Source of the DNA: Formicarius rufipectus
Taxonomy: Eukaryota > Chordata > Aves > Passeriformes > Formicariidae
Reading direction: 5' to 3'
NCBI GenBank assembly: GCA_013399695.1
Contig: VXAU01001099.1
Span: 992,001 to 1,056,000, forward strand
Length of the DNA: 64,000 nucleotides
Shown here: positions 10,520 through 22,909 of the stretch, in pieces
How positions within the stretch are numbered: the first letter of the stretch is position 1
Layout of the letters: every line of letters starts with the position of its first letter
The notes under the pieces: generated by a model
What the model was told of the DNA's origin: nothing
Databases searched by the model: none
The model's input: only the letters and a program-made list of their open reading frames with translations
Made by a program: the position numbers and the translations under genes

Positions 10520-13500
10520 TCTGATTAATAAAGCTTGTCTGGAAATTTTCTGCCATTTGGTACCTAAACACCCTCCATTCTTAAAAATCTCAGTCTGGAC
10601 ATAAATAAGTTTTGCCTAATCTCTTCTTTTGTGTTCCTGAATTCAAAGGCCCAAAGTCATGTCATGTTGATTTCTAACAGCTTCACACATACTTTTAAAT
10701 TAAATGCACATATGTCTCAGTCAAGTTGCTCAATTTGCTATCCTGTTTGAATGCAATATAACTCAGCTATGGCAGAAGACTGCTTTCAGTAAACATTCAC
10801 AGTCAGGAAATATGAAGAAAAAAAAAGAAAGAAAATGAAAGTCAGGACTAAACAGAATTCCAATGGTCATAAGAGAAAAGAATTTCTACTAAGCATTAAA
10901 TTTGACAGCTACACATTTTTTACAAATTAGGTATGCACTTAGTCCTATCAGGATAATAATAACTTAATAAATAAAAATATCTCTGAACTGAACTGACTAA
11001 ATATCTTATTGTCTCAAGTGCAATGAAAAATAGATTCTCAATAGTTATGCAATAAAAAAGGCACAATTAAAATCATAGAGTCATTTGTTCCCAAAGATAA
11101 TTTTCAAAATTGATGCTGGTACTTACCCTTCTGCAGTACATGTCAAGTGCCAAAAGTCTATCATCACAATACTCTGGCAAAGGATTTTTAAGGACTTTGA
11201 AGCATTTTGATTTTCTATCACTGAGCAAACATTGTTGCTGTTTCCTTCAGCACTGTAGGTATTTTCCTACAGTCTTCTATACCCATGCTAAAGAGTTCAA
11301 GATACTGAGTAAAGAAACCCAGGCTCTCTTCTGGAGCAGTAATACAGTTCATTGCCCAATTACAAAGAACAATCAGCAACAGGTACTTCATAATGAGAAA
11401 AAGGAGAAAAAGGAAGCACAGAAGGACAATGTAACTTTGTAGTGATTGATATATGTATATATAAACCAACAGATAATACTTAGCCAATTCATGCAAACAA
11501 AGAAAATACTAGTTTTCCCAAGACAGAATTTTGATGGTTTGTATTTTAATTACATGGATCTCCTGAAACCTGATCAGTTTTTAGTGTATTTTTTACCTCT
11601 TTGGGAAATAAGAGTTTTAACAAGATGTGTCCTTCATGCAATATATTTATTACTGTACTTCATGAGCATGTCATTAAGGAAGTCATGATTAGAATTTTTA
11701 ATAGGGTAGTATACAAAAATACTTAAGCAACATAAAAAGGCCCCATTGCCAAGAGTTCCACATAACATTAGTTTAGAAACAGTATTTTTATGCTATTCCA
11801 TAGCTGTTTGGTCCTGTCTACCAGCTTATCTGCAAAGCCTATGTAATAATAACCTACCCCTTAAAAAAGAAGAAAAAAAGAGAGAATCTGAGACCTTTGT
11901 CATGTAGATAGATCACAGCCCATATAATTACTTTGTCTGTTAAACATCTATGATATTTGAAGCACTAAATTCAGAAAATGGAAAAATGAAACAAAACAGA
12001 AGTACTTGGACACTTCCTAATGTAGCTGTTTTTCATTGGAAAATGTTATTAAGATACTAGCTTTTTCTACAGCAGTAAATGTATATTTGTAGAAAATTTC
12101 TAGGGAATTTCTGAACAAAACATTTGAAGTTGTGGATATAAAGAATAGTAGCACTTCTTTTGCAATTTTCATAACAAAATACTTTGAAAAGCATAGTGTG
12201 ACTTTTTTCTACTACTGTCCATTTTTCCCATAAAAAAAAAACCCCAGATTTATTTTTCATTTACTCTACATTTGGTTTGGTGCTAATACACACAATTAAA
12301 ATTTTAAGAACTAGGAAATATCTTGCAGATCAGGAATTTTGATATTTTGCTACTTCAAAAAACATCTTGGGCATCCATTTTTATTTTCTGCTTCTCATGT
12401 AGTCAATTTAAAGTACTGTTGACTGACATACTCCAAGCCTGAAAGTATCTGCAGTGTGATGCAGCTCAGGAGAGACTTTATTCATTTGTCTGCAGAAACA
12501 GAATAAGGAAGAAAGTATAGCACTACAAGCAAGTGGGGTGGTTTTTTGCTTGCTTTATATGTTGTATGGTAAGGCCAGCTGGCTGGTCAGAGGCAACAGC
12601 AAGAAGGAAATTATTTGTCTCAACAGTTTAGGTAATTAACTCCTCACTACCTATGACAACAGGACTGTTATTTTGATGGGACAGCAGAGTGCCAGCAAAA
12701 GCCATAAACATTGTAAAATTACTAACACAAACAGTCTTCTTGTCCAATATTATGTTTCTAAAAGGTTAGTACAGAGATATTCTTTTTCTTAGGTATAGCC
12801 ACCAAATAATTTGACAAAGAGCAGAGTTTTTGAGGACATATAGCTCCTGTTTCTAGATGAGCCAATTAACTATCCCATAAGGATGTGTGAGGTTATTAAT
12901 ATCAACAGAAGAGTCTTAAATGAGGGTAAAACATAGTTTTAATCAAAAAGATAATTTTGTAAGTGATTACGTATATTTAGAACAAAAACACCTTTAATTT
13001 ACGTTTTTCTAAACATGGATTTTACTCATAGGAATGACACACTGAAATCCTATCCTTTTATCAAGGTGTCATTTATTGATTGTAGTCATTTGTATCTGAA
13101 AGCCAGTGCAATCATACGTGACCTCTTCTGTCACTCTGAAGAGTTTTCTGCTCTTAATATCTCTAAACTACCACAACAACTTCTGAACAATGTCAAAAAA
13201 GATGACAAGTGGGCCTTGTCAGTATAGCAGAGATGATGTACTGTAAAACAGATGATTGAAACTAGAGTCCAGAATGACAAATACAGTGATCCACTTCTTA
13301 CTGTTTCAAGAGCTGATTTATTATTTAAAATCTAGAGCTTTGTATGTCTGGTGCATTTCATGAGCTGGGACATTGCCTGTACAGCCCACAGAGGGTACAT
13401 CATGTGCCAAACAAACAGGAACTGTAAATGGGTCTAACTCCACTGGTGTCCTCAGAAGTGTGATGATTTGCATCAGTTGAGACCTGGTCACTCATCTCAG

Positions 13501-16500
13501 CTGAAGTGCATAAACATCCATTTTCTAGAGTATGTTTGCTGTCATTTCTGCAGCAGGAGCCCACTCAAGCACAAGAGATCCTTATGGCAGCACTGAGTTA
13601 GACCTTAATTTTTTTTATAAACTATGGCTATGGGCATACTGAAAAACAGGTTCATAAAGAATTGGGTTTGCATAGTGTTTACTTTATACTGCTCCCTATA
13701 CTAATAAACCTGCTTCTTTCTTATAAAAACAAGAAAACCTTACCTACATCTTGTATGCTTTTCCTTTGTTCAGGCATTTCCAGAGAACACAAGACCATTA
13801 GTCTGGCTTTCTGGGTCTATTGTTCACTTAATTACACTTCCCTTATATCATCTGCTGTAATTCTAACAGACTCAGGGTTTGCTACACAAACTTTGAGAAA
13901 ACAGACTATCGGGAAAACAACCTCATTTTTCCAAACTGTTTCATACACACAGCAGTGGTTTTCCCTTCTCACCTCAGTCAAGTTATTGACCTCACTGTAC
14001 ATCCCTTACTGGTTTGCAAATGTAAGCAGTAATGCTAAGCTGCTGAATTGGAAAAACATTGTGAACAATAGTTTTCTATACACAAAGCTCAAATAAATGC
14101 CAAAAATTTATGTTAATTGCATCAACAATATTTTAAAGCAGTCAAAAATCATATATTAGCAAATGCTTCACAAAATACTTAAAGGACTCTTAGTGGCTTT
14201 TTTCTTTATGACCTTACTTAGAAATGCAGAGCTATATTGCTGACTCACTTGGCAAGCAGAACAAATGGACCCTATTAGTTCCAACTCAGGAATATAAAAG
14301 GAATATATAAAAATTCTTGGCACAATTGGAATAAAAATAACAACACTAGACATTTCAGGGTTTTGTTTCTGCTATGCAGTGGATTTGGGAATGAGCAGAG
14401 AGGGAAACAGATATCTAGCTACGCCAACCCAACTACAGTCAAATCATTGAAGAAAGATCTAATAAAACCAAGTTTTGTTGCACATTCTGGGATCTTTAGC
14501 AAATAAGTCATTCCAAAGAAGCAAACAAGACTCATATAAGCTTTTGAGGTTTGTATATGAATATAAGTGTGGTGGCTTGTATCTATATATTCACATACAG
14601 GAGCCTCAAGAAAAGAAAACAAAAACATCAACAAAAGAAGCCAAACAAAACTGCGAACAAATGAACAATGCCCTCCTCCCCAAAAAAAAATCAAAAACTC
14701 CCCACCAAAAACCCCAACTCTACATTCTAATTCTAGGCAGTTGAGATGTTTTGAGGAATAAAGACTTATGCTTTTCAAGACCAAATCACTGAGTTTCAGT
14801 ATGAGCAAATTATGCTGCTCTTTCCTTCCTGGCAGAGACAGAGTTTGCTCAAAGGCTCAGTCAACACTCTTTACCATTCTACTATTATATTCATTCTGTC
14901 ATTCATAAAAGCATATCTGCAAAACAGCTTACTCTGCTTCCATATTAACTGTGATAACCAGGAATCACAGGAATGCTCATCCTGGCTTCATCTGGTAAAC
15001 CTCAGCATTAATAGGTAAGAAAAGTATGGAAAGGAAAAACAAAAGAGAGAATTCACTGATGGATATCTTAAGATCTATTACACAAAAATGAAATGTTATC
15101 TCAGCTGTGTGTCATTGTTCTCTATAGATCTACAAAGTAAATTCCAGCAAGATGTTCTAAATGACGCACTTCCTACACTTTTCACCTGTTCTATTCCGTT
15201 TCTTCTATTCTCTTTTAATGATTCAACCATTGTACACATCAGCTTTAGCAGGCCACAAAAAGTAATTTTTGGCTTCAGATCCTGTGATAAATTTCTCATC
15301 AGAAAATTACATGCCAGTCTAATCTCATGGCTGTATTATCCTTCTATCTCAAAACTTAACGTAGTAATTAAATTCTGAATTAACTGAAATCAGATTAAGC
15401 CCTAGACACTAGTTTCTAATCTGGACAAATGTGTCTTGACAGAAAATAGAATTAATGTGTGTCTCATGCTTTGGACAAGTTTGCCAAAATAAGACCCCTT
15501 ATGGTTTTTGGCAAATGCCTTGTTTCTACTACAGGTGCTATTTGCTATTAGACTGTTTCTCTTTTGAAGATGTTAATGCACTTTCATAAGATACGTACAC
15601 CAGCCTTGATACACCAAAGAGATGTCACTTGTGAGCCTAGAAACACATGTATATTATCAAGACAAAAGGATTTAGTGTCTTCTTTTTTTCTTCATTTGAA
15701 TGAAACTTAATGCTTTGTGTCATGAAATGTTCTGCAGTCCTCTTGCAACTATTAGGATTCTTGTAGAGTAGGAATATGGAAGTTGGCTTTTTTATAAAAG
15801 CAGTAGAGGGGAGAAGTAAATGAGGAGGCTATACCCAAAGGATGGCTGGACAAGAAAAAAACAAGGGACAAAAGCTCAGAATGCAAAGGCATATATGCAA
15901 TCCTTTTTGTTTCCCTGTGTAATTTCTGAAGGAAGAGTTCCCCACCTGCACACATCATCGGTGGCACCAACAGCCCAAATGGCAGCATGCAACAGTCTGT
16001 ACAAAAGCTTAACCACACAGCTAAAGCAGATCTTATATTACTGCACAGAGCTGACTGATAGATCTGCATGTGAGCATCTGCTACAGATGATTTTCACCTC
16101 CCTGGCCACCTAGTCTGCCTTACTTCCCTGTCAATTAACAGCTTTCACTCTTGAGGATTATATATACGTCCTGTGGCTCTTGCCAGCAGGACATCTCATT
16201 TCTGCCTCCTGGCTATATTTAAATGTTAATGACTAATTCTATAGCTAATACATGCAGTTGATTTTATCTTAATGCCTACCAGTTTAAAATGTCACTGCTT
16301 AGACTTGTCTGAAATGAATTTTTCTAAACCATCTCTTGCTAATTATCTTTTATCATTTATAATTCTGTCTGATGGCCTGCATTGTCAACTGGGCTGCTAA
16401 TGGGCAGTTCAGCTTTCTGCCTTTGAGATGGGGAGGTGGAAAAGCCAAGGCATCAAAACAAGCCACAGTCTGGTCTTTCCTGATATGGAAAAGACTATTT

Positions 16501-19500
16501 GGAAAGATATAACAAATAGAAACCAATAAACTCATGGCTTCCAATGCCATGAAGTTTATCTATGTCTTTATCTGTGGAACATTTGCATAAGAGACTTATT
16601 GTTTGTTCCTAATGCCCAATAACAACAGCAACCTTATTTATATTTTTAAAAGAATAAGTCTTTTCTATTCTTGCACTTGAAACACAATCTTTTGTTTCAA
16701 GAAAAGGAGTAAACAGTAGCTATCACAATGTTAACCATTCATATGGCTTGAATAAATCTTTTATCCAGATTATATGGCTAGAAGTCTTTAAACTTCCAGT
16801 TATCTCCAGAGCATGGGCTGAACTTGCCTCAGAATACACACTCTACTTTTTAGCACTATGAAGAATGGGTAATCTTGGCCTCAAGAGTGAATTCACATTT
16901 GCATTCGTCAGAAACGGTGTAGAGAAATCTCAGCATCAGATGTACATATAATAATACTGAAAATGAAGACAGGTTCTGGGAAAAACATTTGAGTCTGTAG
17001 GAAGTGAGGATGGGACAAACATCTGAAATAGTTAGACAGAAAATACTGCTTTGGAAAGAGCTATAACAATTGTCTTCACTGAGTGCACCAATATCTTTGC
17101 AAATAGGATCCTCTGTGCCTTGTTACTATGTCTGAAAACTGTAATGATAGCACTTCACCATATCACAGAGGAATTTAAAGTGCTCAGATGTCATGGGTGC
17201 TATGAGCCATATATACGTTTAAGACATTGTCTGTAGAAAGGTATTCATGCAAATTAAACTCCCATAAAGACATTTTTAGAGTGGAATATTACATTCTGAT
17301 TAAATCGCTGCTCTCTAAACAATATTAACTCTTGCTAGAATTCATCAAGAATTCAGTAAAGTTTCTCACATTTTCTTTGCTTCAATTAATTTTTAAAACT
17401 AACCAGAAATTAACTTTTTCAGTTCAAATATACATTTTCTGTGACATGCAGACAAGGCTCAAGATCAAAAGATTTATATTCCATAAACATTTTCAAGGGC
17501 AAAAGTAGCTGGCTGCCAGGTTTGAAACAGAGGGCTTCAGTGTATGTTCTCACATAGCTGTGCATTTTCACTACAAGGCAATTGACAACTGGTGGAAAAC
17601 AACATCTTCCTAAATAATTTCAGTTCATGTTAGAAAGATATGCTACCATCATTGATATACCTGACACAGTTGTTTTAAAATCCAACAGAAGCCTAACCAT
17701 AAATTAGAACTGATTCATAGTATTACCTTTTTCTATGTCACAGTTAACCATAAATTACTATATTATGAAAATCTAATCTTTCCTTCCAAGAGATCAGTTA
17801 AATTGGTATATCAATCCATGGTGCCTATTTCTTTTCAATTTCTCTTCATTTTCTAAGATTGTATAAGACAAAAGTAGAGAACTTTATGCAATTCTTGCAA
17901 CAAAAACTGTGTGGATCTCTGACAATGAAAGTTCATTATTTCTGTTTACTGTGCAGTAGGTTCCTCCAGTCTATCAGAAAATTATGAGCTGTAGTGTGTC
18001 CTCTCCACTGCATAACTGTTCTGAAGAAAACCAGTAGATATGACTGTGACTATGATGACAAAGCAGTTAAGAAACTCCAGCCCTGGTAAAGCTCCTTCTG
18101 CTCAGGCCTTAAAAAAAAAAAAAAGGCTCTATCCATCTTGGAATGATATGCCTCAGAAATTTCTACAAATGCTAATATACAAAAATTTGTTCTCCAAATA
18201 AATATGTCCCTTTTTGAAGCATTTGTATTTGGCATGTAAAATTTATATGTGTGATCTGTCCACATTCTGTGGCTCCATACACACAAACATATACATACAA
18301 ACATCTGCACATGTAATTTGTAGGGATGGGCATGATAGGAGGATACCTTTACCCTAGGAATCAATCACTCCTAGCACTTCTCAGGAGGAAGCACAAACTG
18401 GAAGCAAATGTAGGAGGGTCAAAGACAGCAGCTGCTGCCACCTAGAGAAACACCAGACAGATCTGTGACTGGTAGAGGAGAGCCACAAGGGAGACAAGTA
18501 ATTGGATATACCCCAAGTGCCAGAATTACTTGGTATGTACCCAGTTGTACTTAGCCGGCTTGTCTACAATTGCCAACATAATCTTCACAAACCTCAGTAC
18601 AATTTAGTGGGTAAGGCACTACGTTTTCAAAAGACAGTAAAGGACTTTCCCGTTGGGAAGTGTCTTCCCCTACTTGCTGAAAAAGAATATCCTGTTCATG
18701 CAGTTATAAATGGCTGAGACAGTAAGACCTGACACAATTTCTTTTCCATAGCTAGTGTTGCTGATGAACTGCGTTTAAACATTCGTAAGAAGGTCCTTTT
18801 CCTTATTTATTGGGAGCAGTTTTTTCCATGGGATTTGACAGTGTTCTGACATCCTCCAAATTCTTCCAATAATAACAGAGATAATGACAATATAATTTAG
18901 AAATCTCTCACATGCTATATAGGACTGGAGTTACATATCTGCTGTAAATAACAGAATAATGGAGCTGCAAATTGTTTTGTAGGAGGAGCTGAAATTAGGT
19001 TGTGCCATGCTGCCAAAAGAGACAAAAAGAGACAGATGAATTTTGGAAAGACAAGAAATACCCATGAGAACTGCTGGTTGCTATTCTTTACCTCAAGGAG
19101 GCACAAGCTCTTCCCATCTTGGCAAGAAGTAAAAAACCCTGATCAATTCATAAACCACTAAAATTCTATAAACAGAGGGGAAGCATGCAGCTCTTTCCAC
19201 TAAGTGACTAAAGGAACTAAGCTGGAATTTTTAACCTGTATGTCTGCTGATTAAATCAGCAAATGCCACTGAGTGCCATTGAGAATTCAAGTCCTCAGAA
19301 GTAGTCTTAGATAATTCTGCTGACACAAGTAACCCCTCCTCCCCATGTATACCAGTAGACTTTTACCTAAAAGTACACAAATGCTTTCTTTCCCAGCAGT
19401 GCAGCGAAAGCCTGGAACTTCAATGGTCTTGCAAAGATATGCAAAACTGTAGGCAATACCAGATGGGAAACAGGACTCACAGGATTTCTTACTTTAGTCA

Positions 19501-22500
19501 GCATCCTGTTCCTGACTGCAGCCAAAACAAGTTTTGTTTAAGACACCCAAAAGGCCAGGTGTTGGGATGTATTTCCCAGACATGAAGGAAAAGTTCTGTG
19601 GAAAACCTGGTGACTTACACAAGTGTCAGAAATAATAACACTGAGCACGTTACTTCTCAGGAGTACATGAAGACTATAGAGGTACAAGAGAAGTTAATTA
19701 AAATTATCATAAAGCAAAAGAGGATGTATGTCAAAAAATAATATCCTTGGTGATGTTGAATGTGTTTCTCACTTATTTGTGGAAAATTACTTTCTATGAG
19801 TTTAGACAATCACAAATGCAGTATTTATGTATCAGCAATCATTTTGGCTCATATTGCAGTAGAGTCAGAGGAAGAGGAAGGGTGTGGAAAGATTCATTTC
19901 ACTTCAGTTGTTCACTATTTGGTATGTTTGCATTGTTGTATAAAATGAAATAATGCCTCTCCTACTAGCATATTGCCAGGCTCCCATACATAAAATGGAT
20001 CCAAAAAGAATCATATGATGTCGAACTCCAGGTTCTGGAAAGAATTCTGCAAAGATTATAGTGTAGGATCTCAAAAATCCCTTTCATATTTCTTAAATAC
20101 ACTGCTTAGTATACTTCTGTTTATGTTGTTAAAACACATGTTTAATAAATTATTCAGGATTGTCTTCTGGTTCAAATCAGAACAGCTCTAGAAAATTTGA
20201 AGTAACAGAATTGCTATTAATTCAATTCAGTACCTTCGGGTTATCAATTAAATAAAAAGACAAAATCTAATATTCCACTACCACAGTGTTATTTTTTTCT
20301 ATTTTTTCTTCTTTGTTAATTAAAAAGAGAATTTTTCATGATATGTTACTGTGAAACAGTATTGTGAAGGATAGGAACAAAAATAGGTCAGAATAAGTGA
20401 GATTTTAAAGAAGTATAATATTGTGTTTAGAGATACTAAGAGGTAGATAGGGGCTTGGGAACTAGGAACAATACTCTCAGCTCTTATCTGGACATCCTTC
20501 TGCAAGTAGGGATTTGGAAGAGTAGATACATCTTTTGTCTTTTAAGACTAAAGAGTATTGAGACATTTTAAGAACACATTTTTTAAGATATAACAAATAC
20601 TAGGCCTCTACTGCATATATTTTCTCTGTCTGGTTAGGATTGCTCTATTATATTCAGACCAGGAGGATATTTTCATCTGTCACTCTTTACATTCCCAGAT
20701 CCATAATCCAAGAATCAAGTGTGTGAATTTCAAAACTGGACTAGATGATATGAACAGAAACTCAGCTGCAGGGAATGACATCTCAGAGGGATAATCCCAG
20801 CAAAACTCATCAAAAATAGAGGAAAGAATAGATATATCTTGGAGAGCATAAGCAATATGCCACATTTTGTCAGGTGTATATGACTCCTCACAGCATTTAG
20901 CACTGGGAACCTAAACCACGCATCCAACCACGTAAAAATACAAGAAATAAAGGATTGAAATTTTTGTCAGTAAGACATTCCATAATAGCTTGGATCAAAT
21001 TATATCAAGGGCCCCCAAATCATCTCCATTGATTTAACAAGACACCACCCTATACTGTTGCTCTGCATGAAGGATGTGCAGTCAAGGCCTTGTCACACAG
21101 AGAAAACAACACAGATTTCAACAGAGCTATCCTAATTTATATTCGAGGGAATCATCCCATTATCTTATACAACAAAATGATCCAAAGTAGCTAACATATG
21201 ATAAATATCCTGGATTTCATTGCATTATCTCCACTTAAGGCTCAAATTTCCTATGAAAGCATGTTTTGGCTGAGGCACTGTCTTTGAAAGGAAGAATTTT
21301 CCACATGTGATCATTAGAACCCATTCAGCTCATATCAGAAGTTATAGAACGCCACTCCCTTAACACTGATTCTCTAAAGCCCACCTTATAACATAAGGAC
21401 TGAAGTGTAGAAGAAGGACAATATTGCTGTTATAAAAATATTACCTGTCTCTCCATTATTATGATAGGAGTGAAAATAAATAATGAATTATCTGAAACTA
21501 AAAAATTTATTAAAACTGCATTTATTGCAGTTACTGAAACTGGAATTTTCTTAGCCCTGGTAAGCAGAGGATTTTTAATGACCATAGGATTCCTCTGACC
21601 ATAGTTCATCTCTTCTACTTCCGGCCACACCGAGTCCTTAAAATAACAGTGGTACCAGTACAACTTTCCTACTGTGCCACATGATTTCATTAATTCTTGG
21701 GGCATTGCACAGTTCTTTTATACACAAACCTTCTGATTCTATAACTACATCTATAATGAGTTGTGTCAAACAGACATACTGACCCAGATGATTGCAACTG
21801 CCAGGAACAAAGCATACACCCCTGCTGGTCTATAGCTGCTTCATCTTACACATCAGCCCAGAAATCTGCTGAGACAATTCCTGCATGGAAAGGAATACTT
21901 CTGTAAAATATTACAAGACAGACTTGTAATCTTCTTTGGATGTGGCCTCAGGGGGCCAGACAATCCAAGTTATTGTGATCAGCAGGAAGCTGTTGAAAAA
22001 ACTTTCAAGGTTTCATGGAGTCTATTTTCGTTTTTACACAGCTTCATGTGTCTCTCAGATTGGAGATAAGGCTGTCAGATATGACTTCTCATGGAGACAG
22101 GAGTGTGCTAAGAACGACACTTCTCAAAGTGTATTGGGTGGAAAGAAAATCTTTATCCCCACAGAAATACCAATGTTTCTCTGCTTCCTGGACATTCATG
22201 CATGCTGTACAAGTGTACCTTCTGTACATTCCTACACTTCTCTATCTCTCCTGGGACTGATGAGTTGCTGCTCAGCCAGGTAATTTACAATTTGAGTAGA
22301 GAAGCACAAGCTAAAGGATATACTACAGATCTAGATGGAGACCTGGGGATCCAGTCCATGTGTACTTGACTGGAAGGTCTACACTTTTTCAAATGGTTCT
22401 TCAGACAAAATGTAGGGCTGTTTACAAGCATGAACTGTTCATATTCTTACAGAGCCTGTGAAAATGGGTACACAAAACAGTTAAAATATAAAACTTTCAA

Positions 22501-22637
22501 GTCTCTCAGAGGATCCTTCAGCAATCTGAGGTTTTAAAAAGATTTGGTCTGCAAGAAATGAGGCTGGAGGTTTTTAATTGACCTAAGGTAGTTAACTGAT
22601 ATTTATGTTGATTTGGGGGTCCTGGTGAAAAGAGGAT
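10520..22637. other. No gene seen; unique AT-rich sequence
   Basis: About 12 kb without a recognisable gene. It includes the A/C-rich stretch at 14608-14720 and an A14 run at 18111-18124. The longest frame in the window (13662-14096, 144 codons) begins at TTG, is rich in L, S, T and K, has no family resemblance I can name and no splice or promoter context; it is most likely chance. The minus-strand frame at 21430-21705 is somewhat protein-like and is listed under findings. Confidence 0.55.
14608..14720. repeat. A/C-rich low-complexity tract
   Basis: The plus strand is dominated by A and C words (AAAACAAAAACATCAAC, CCAAACAAAAC, CCCCAAAAAAAAA, CCACCAAAAACCCC). It is the complement-type counterpart of the G/T tracts at 10184, 22803 and 55368. 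Frames on both strands translate it into repetitive K, N, P, F and G peptides. Confidence 0.7.

Positions 22638-22729
<92 letters not shown>
22638..22729 (+). repeat. (GATA)23 microsatellite
   Basis: Ninety-two bases of uninterrupted GATA repeat, preceded by GATGAT and followed by AAGATGGATGAAAGATGGGATGA, a degraded extension. A run this long and pure is usually length-polymorphic. Minus-strand frames here translate as IYLS repeats and are artefacts. Confidence 0.98.
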
Positions 22730-22730
<1 letters not shown>

Positions 22731-22802
22731 AGATGGATGAAAGATGGGATGATTTTTACTATACAAAAGAAAAAAATACACATTTTTCAATGCATCTACT
22801 AA

Positions 22803-22909
22803 GTTTTTTGTTTGGTTGGGTTTTTTTTGTATTTTGGGTTTTTTTAATCTTTATTTGTACCTCAGTTAAAGAATCCACATTTTGTTGGGTGTTTTGTTTT
22901 GTGTTTTTG
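22803..22909 (+). repeat. G/T-rich low-complexity tracts
   Basis: Two blocks, 22803-22846 (GTTTTTTGTTTGGTTGGG...) and about 22880-22909 (TTTTGTTGGGTGTTTTGTTT...), separated by about 35 bp of ordinary sequence. Same composition and strand as the tract at 10184. Confidence 0.7.

Noticed and set aside
10131..10528. Three overlapping plus-strand ORFs of 70-127 codons, hydrophobic
   Set aside because: They are translations of the G/T-only tract in all three frames; F, V, C, L and G low-complexity output is forced by the base composition.
11070..11110. AATCATAGAGTCATTTG, resembling a CR1 3' end on the minus strand
   Set aside because: Only about 17 bases resemble the CR1 terminus and the following sequence does not continue the match; too short to call.
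13662..14096. Longest ORF in the window (144 codons)
   Set aside because: Starts at TTG, has no splice or promoter context and no recognisable domain; one frame of this length is expected by chance in 64 kb of both strands.
22518..22790. Minus-strand ORFs with repeated IYLS
   Set aside because: A direct translation of the GATA microsatellite, not a gene.
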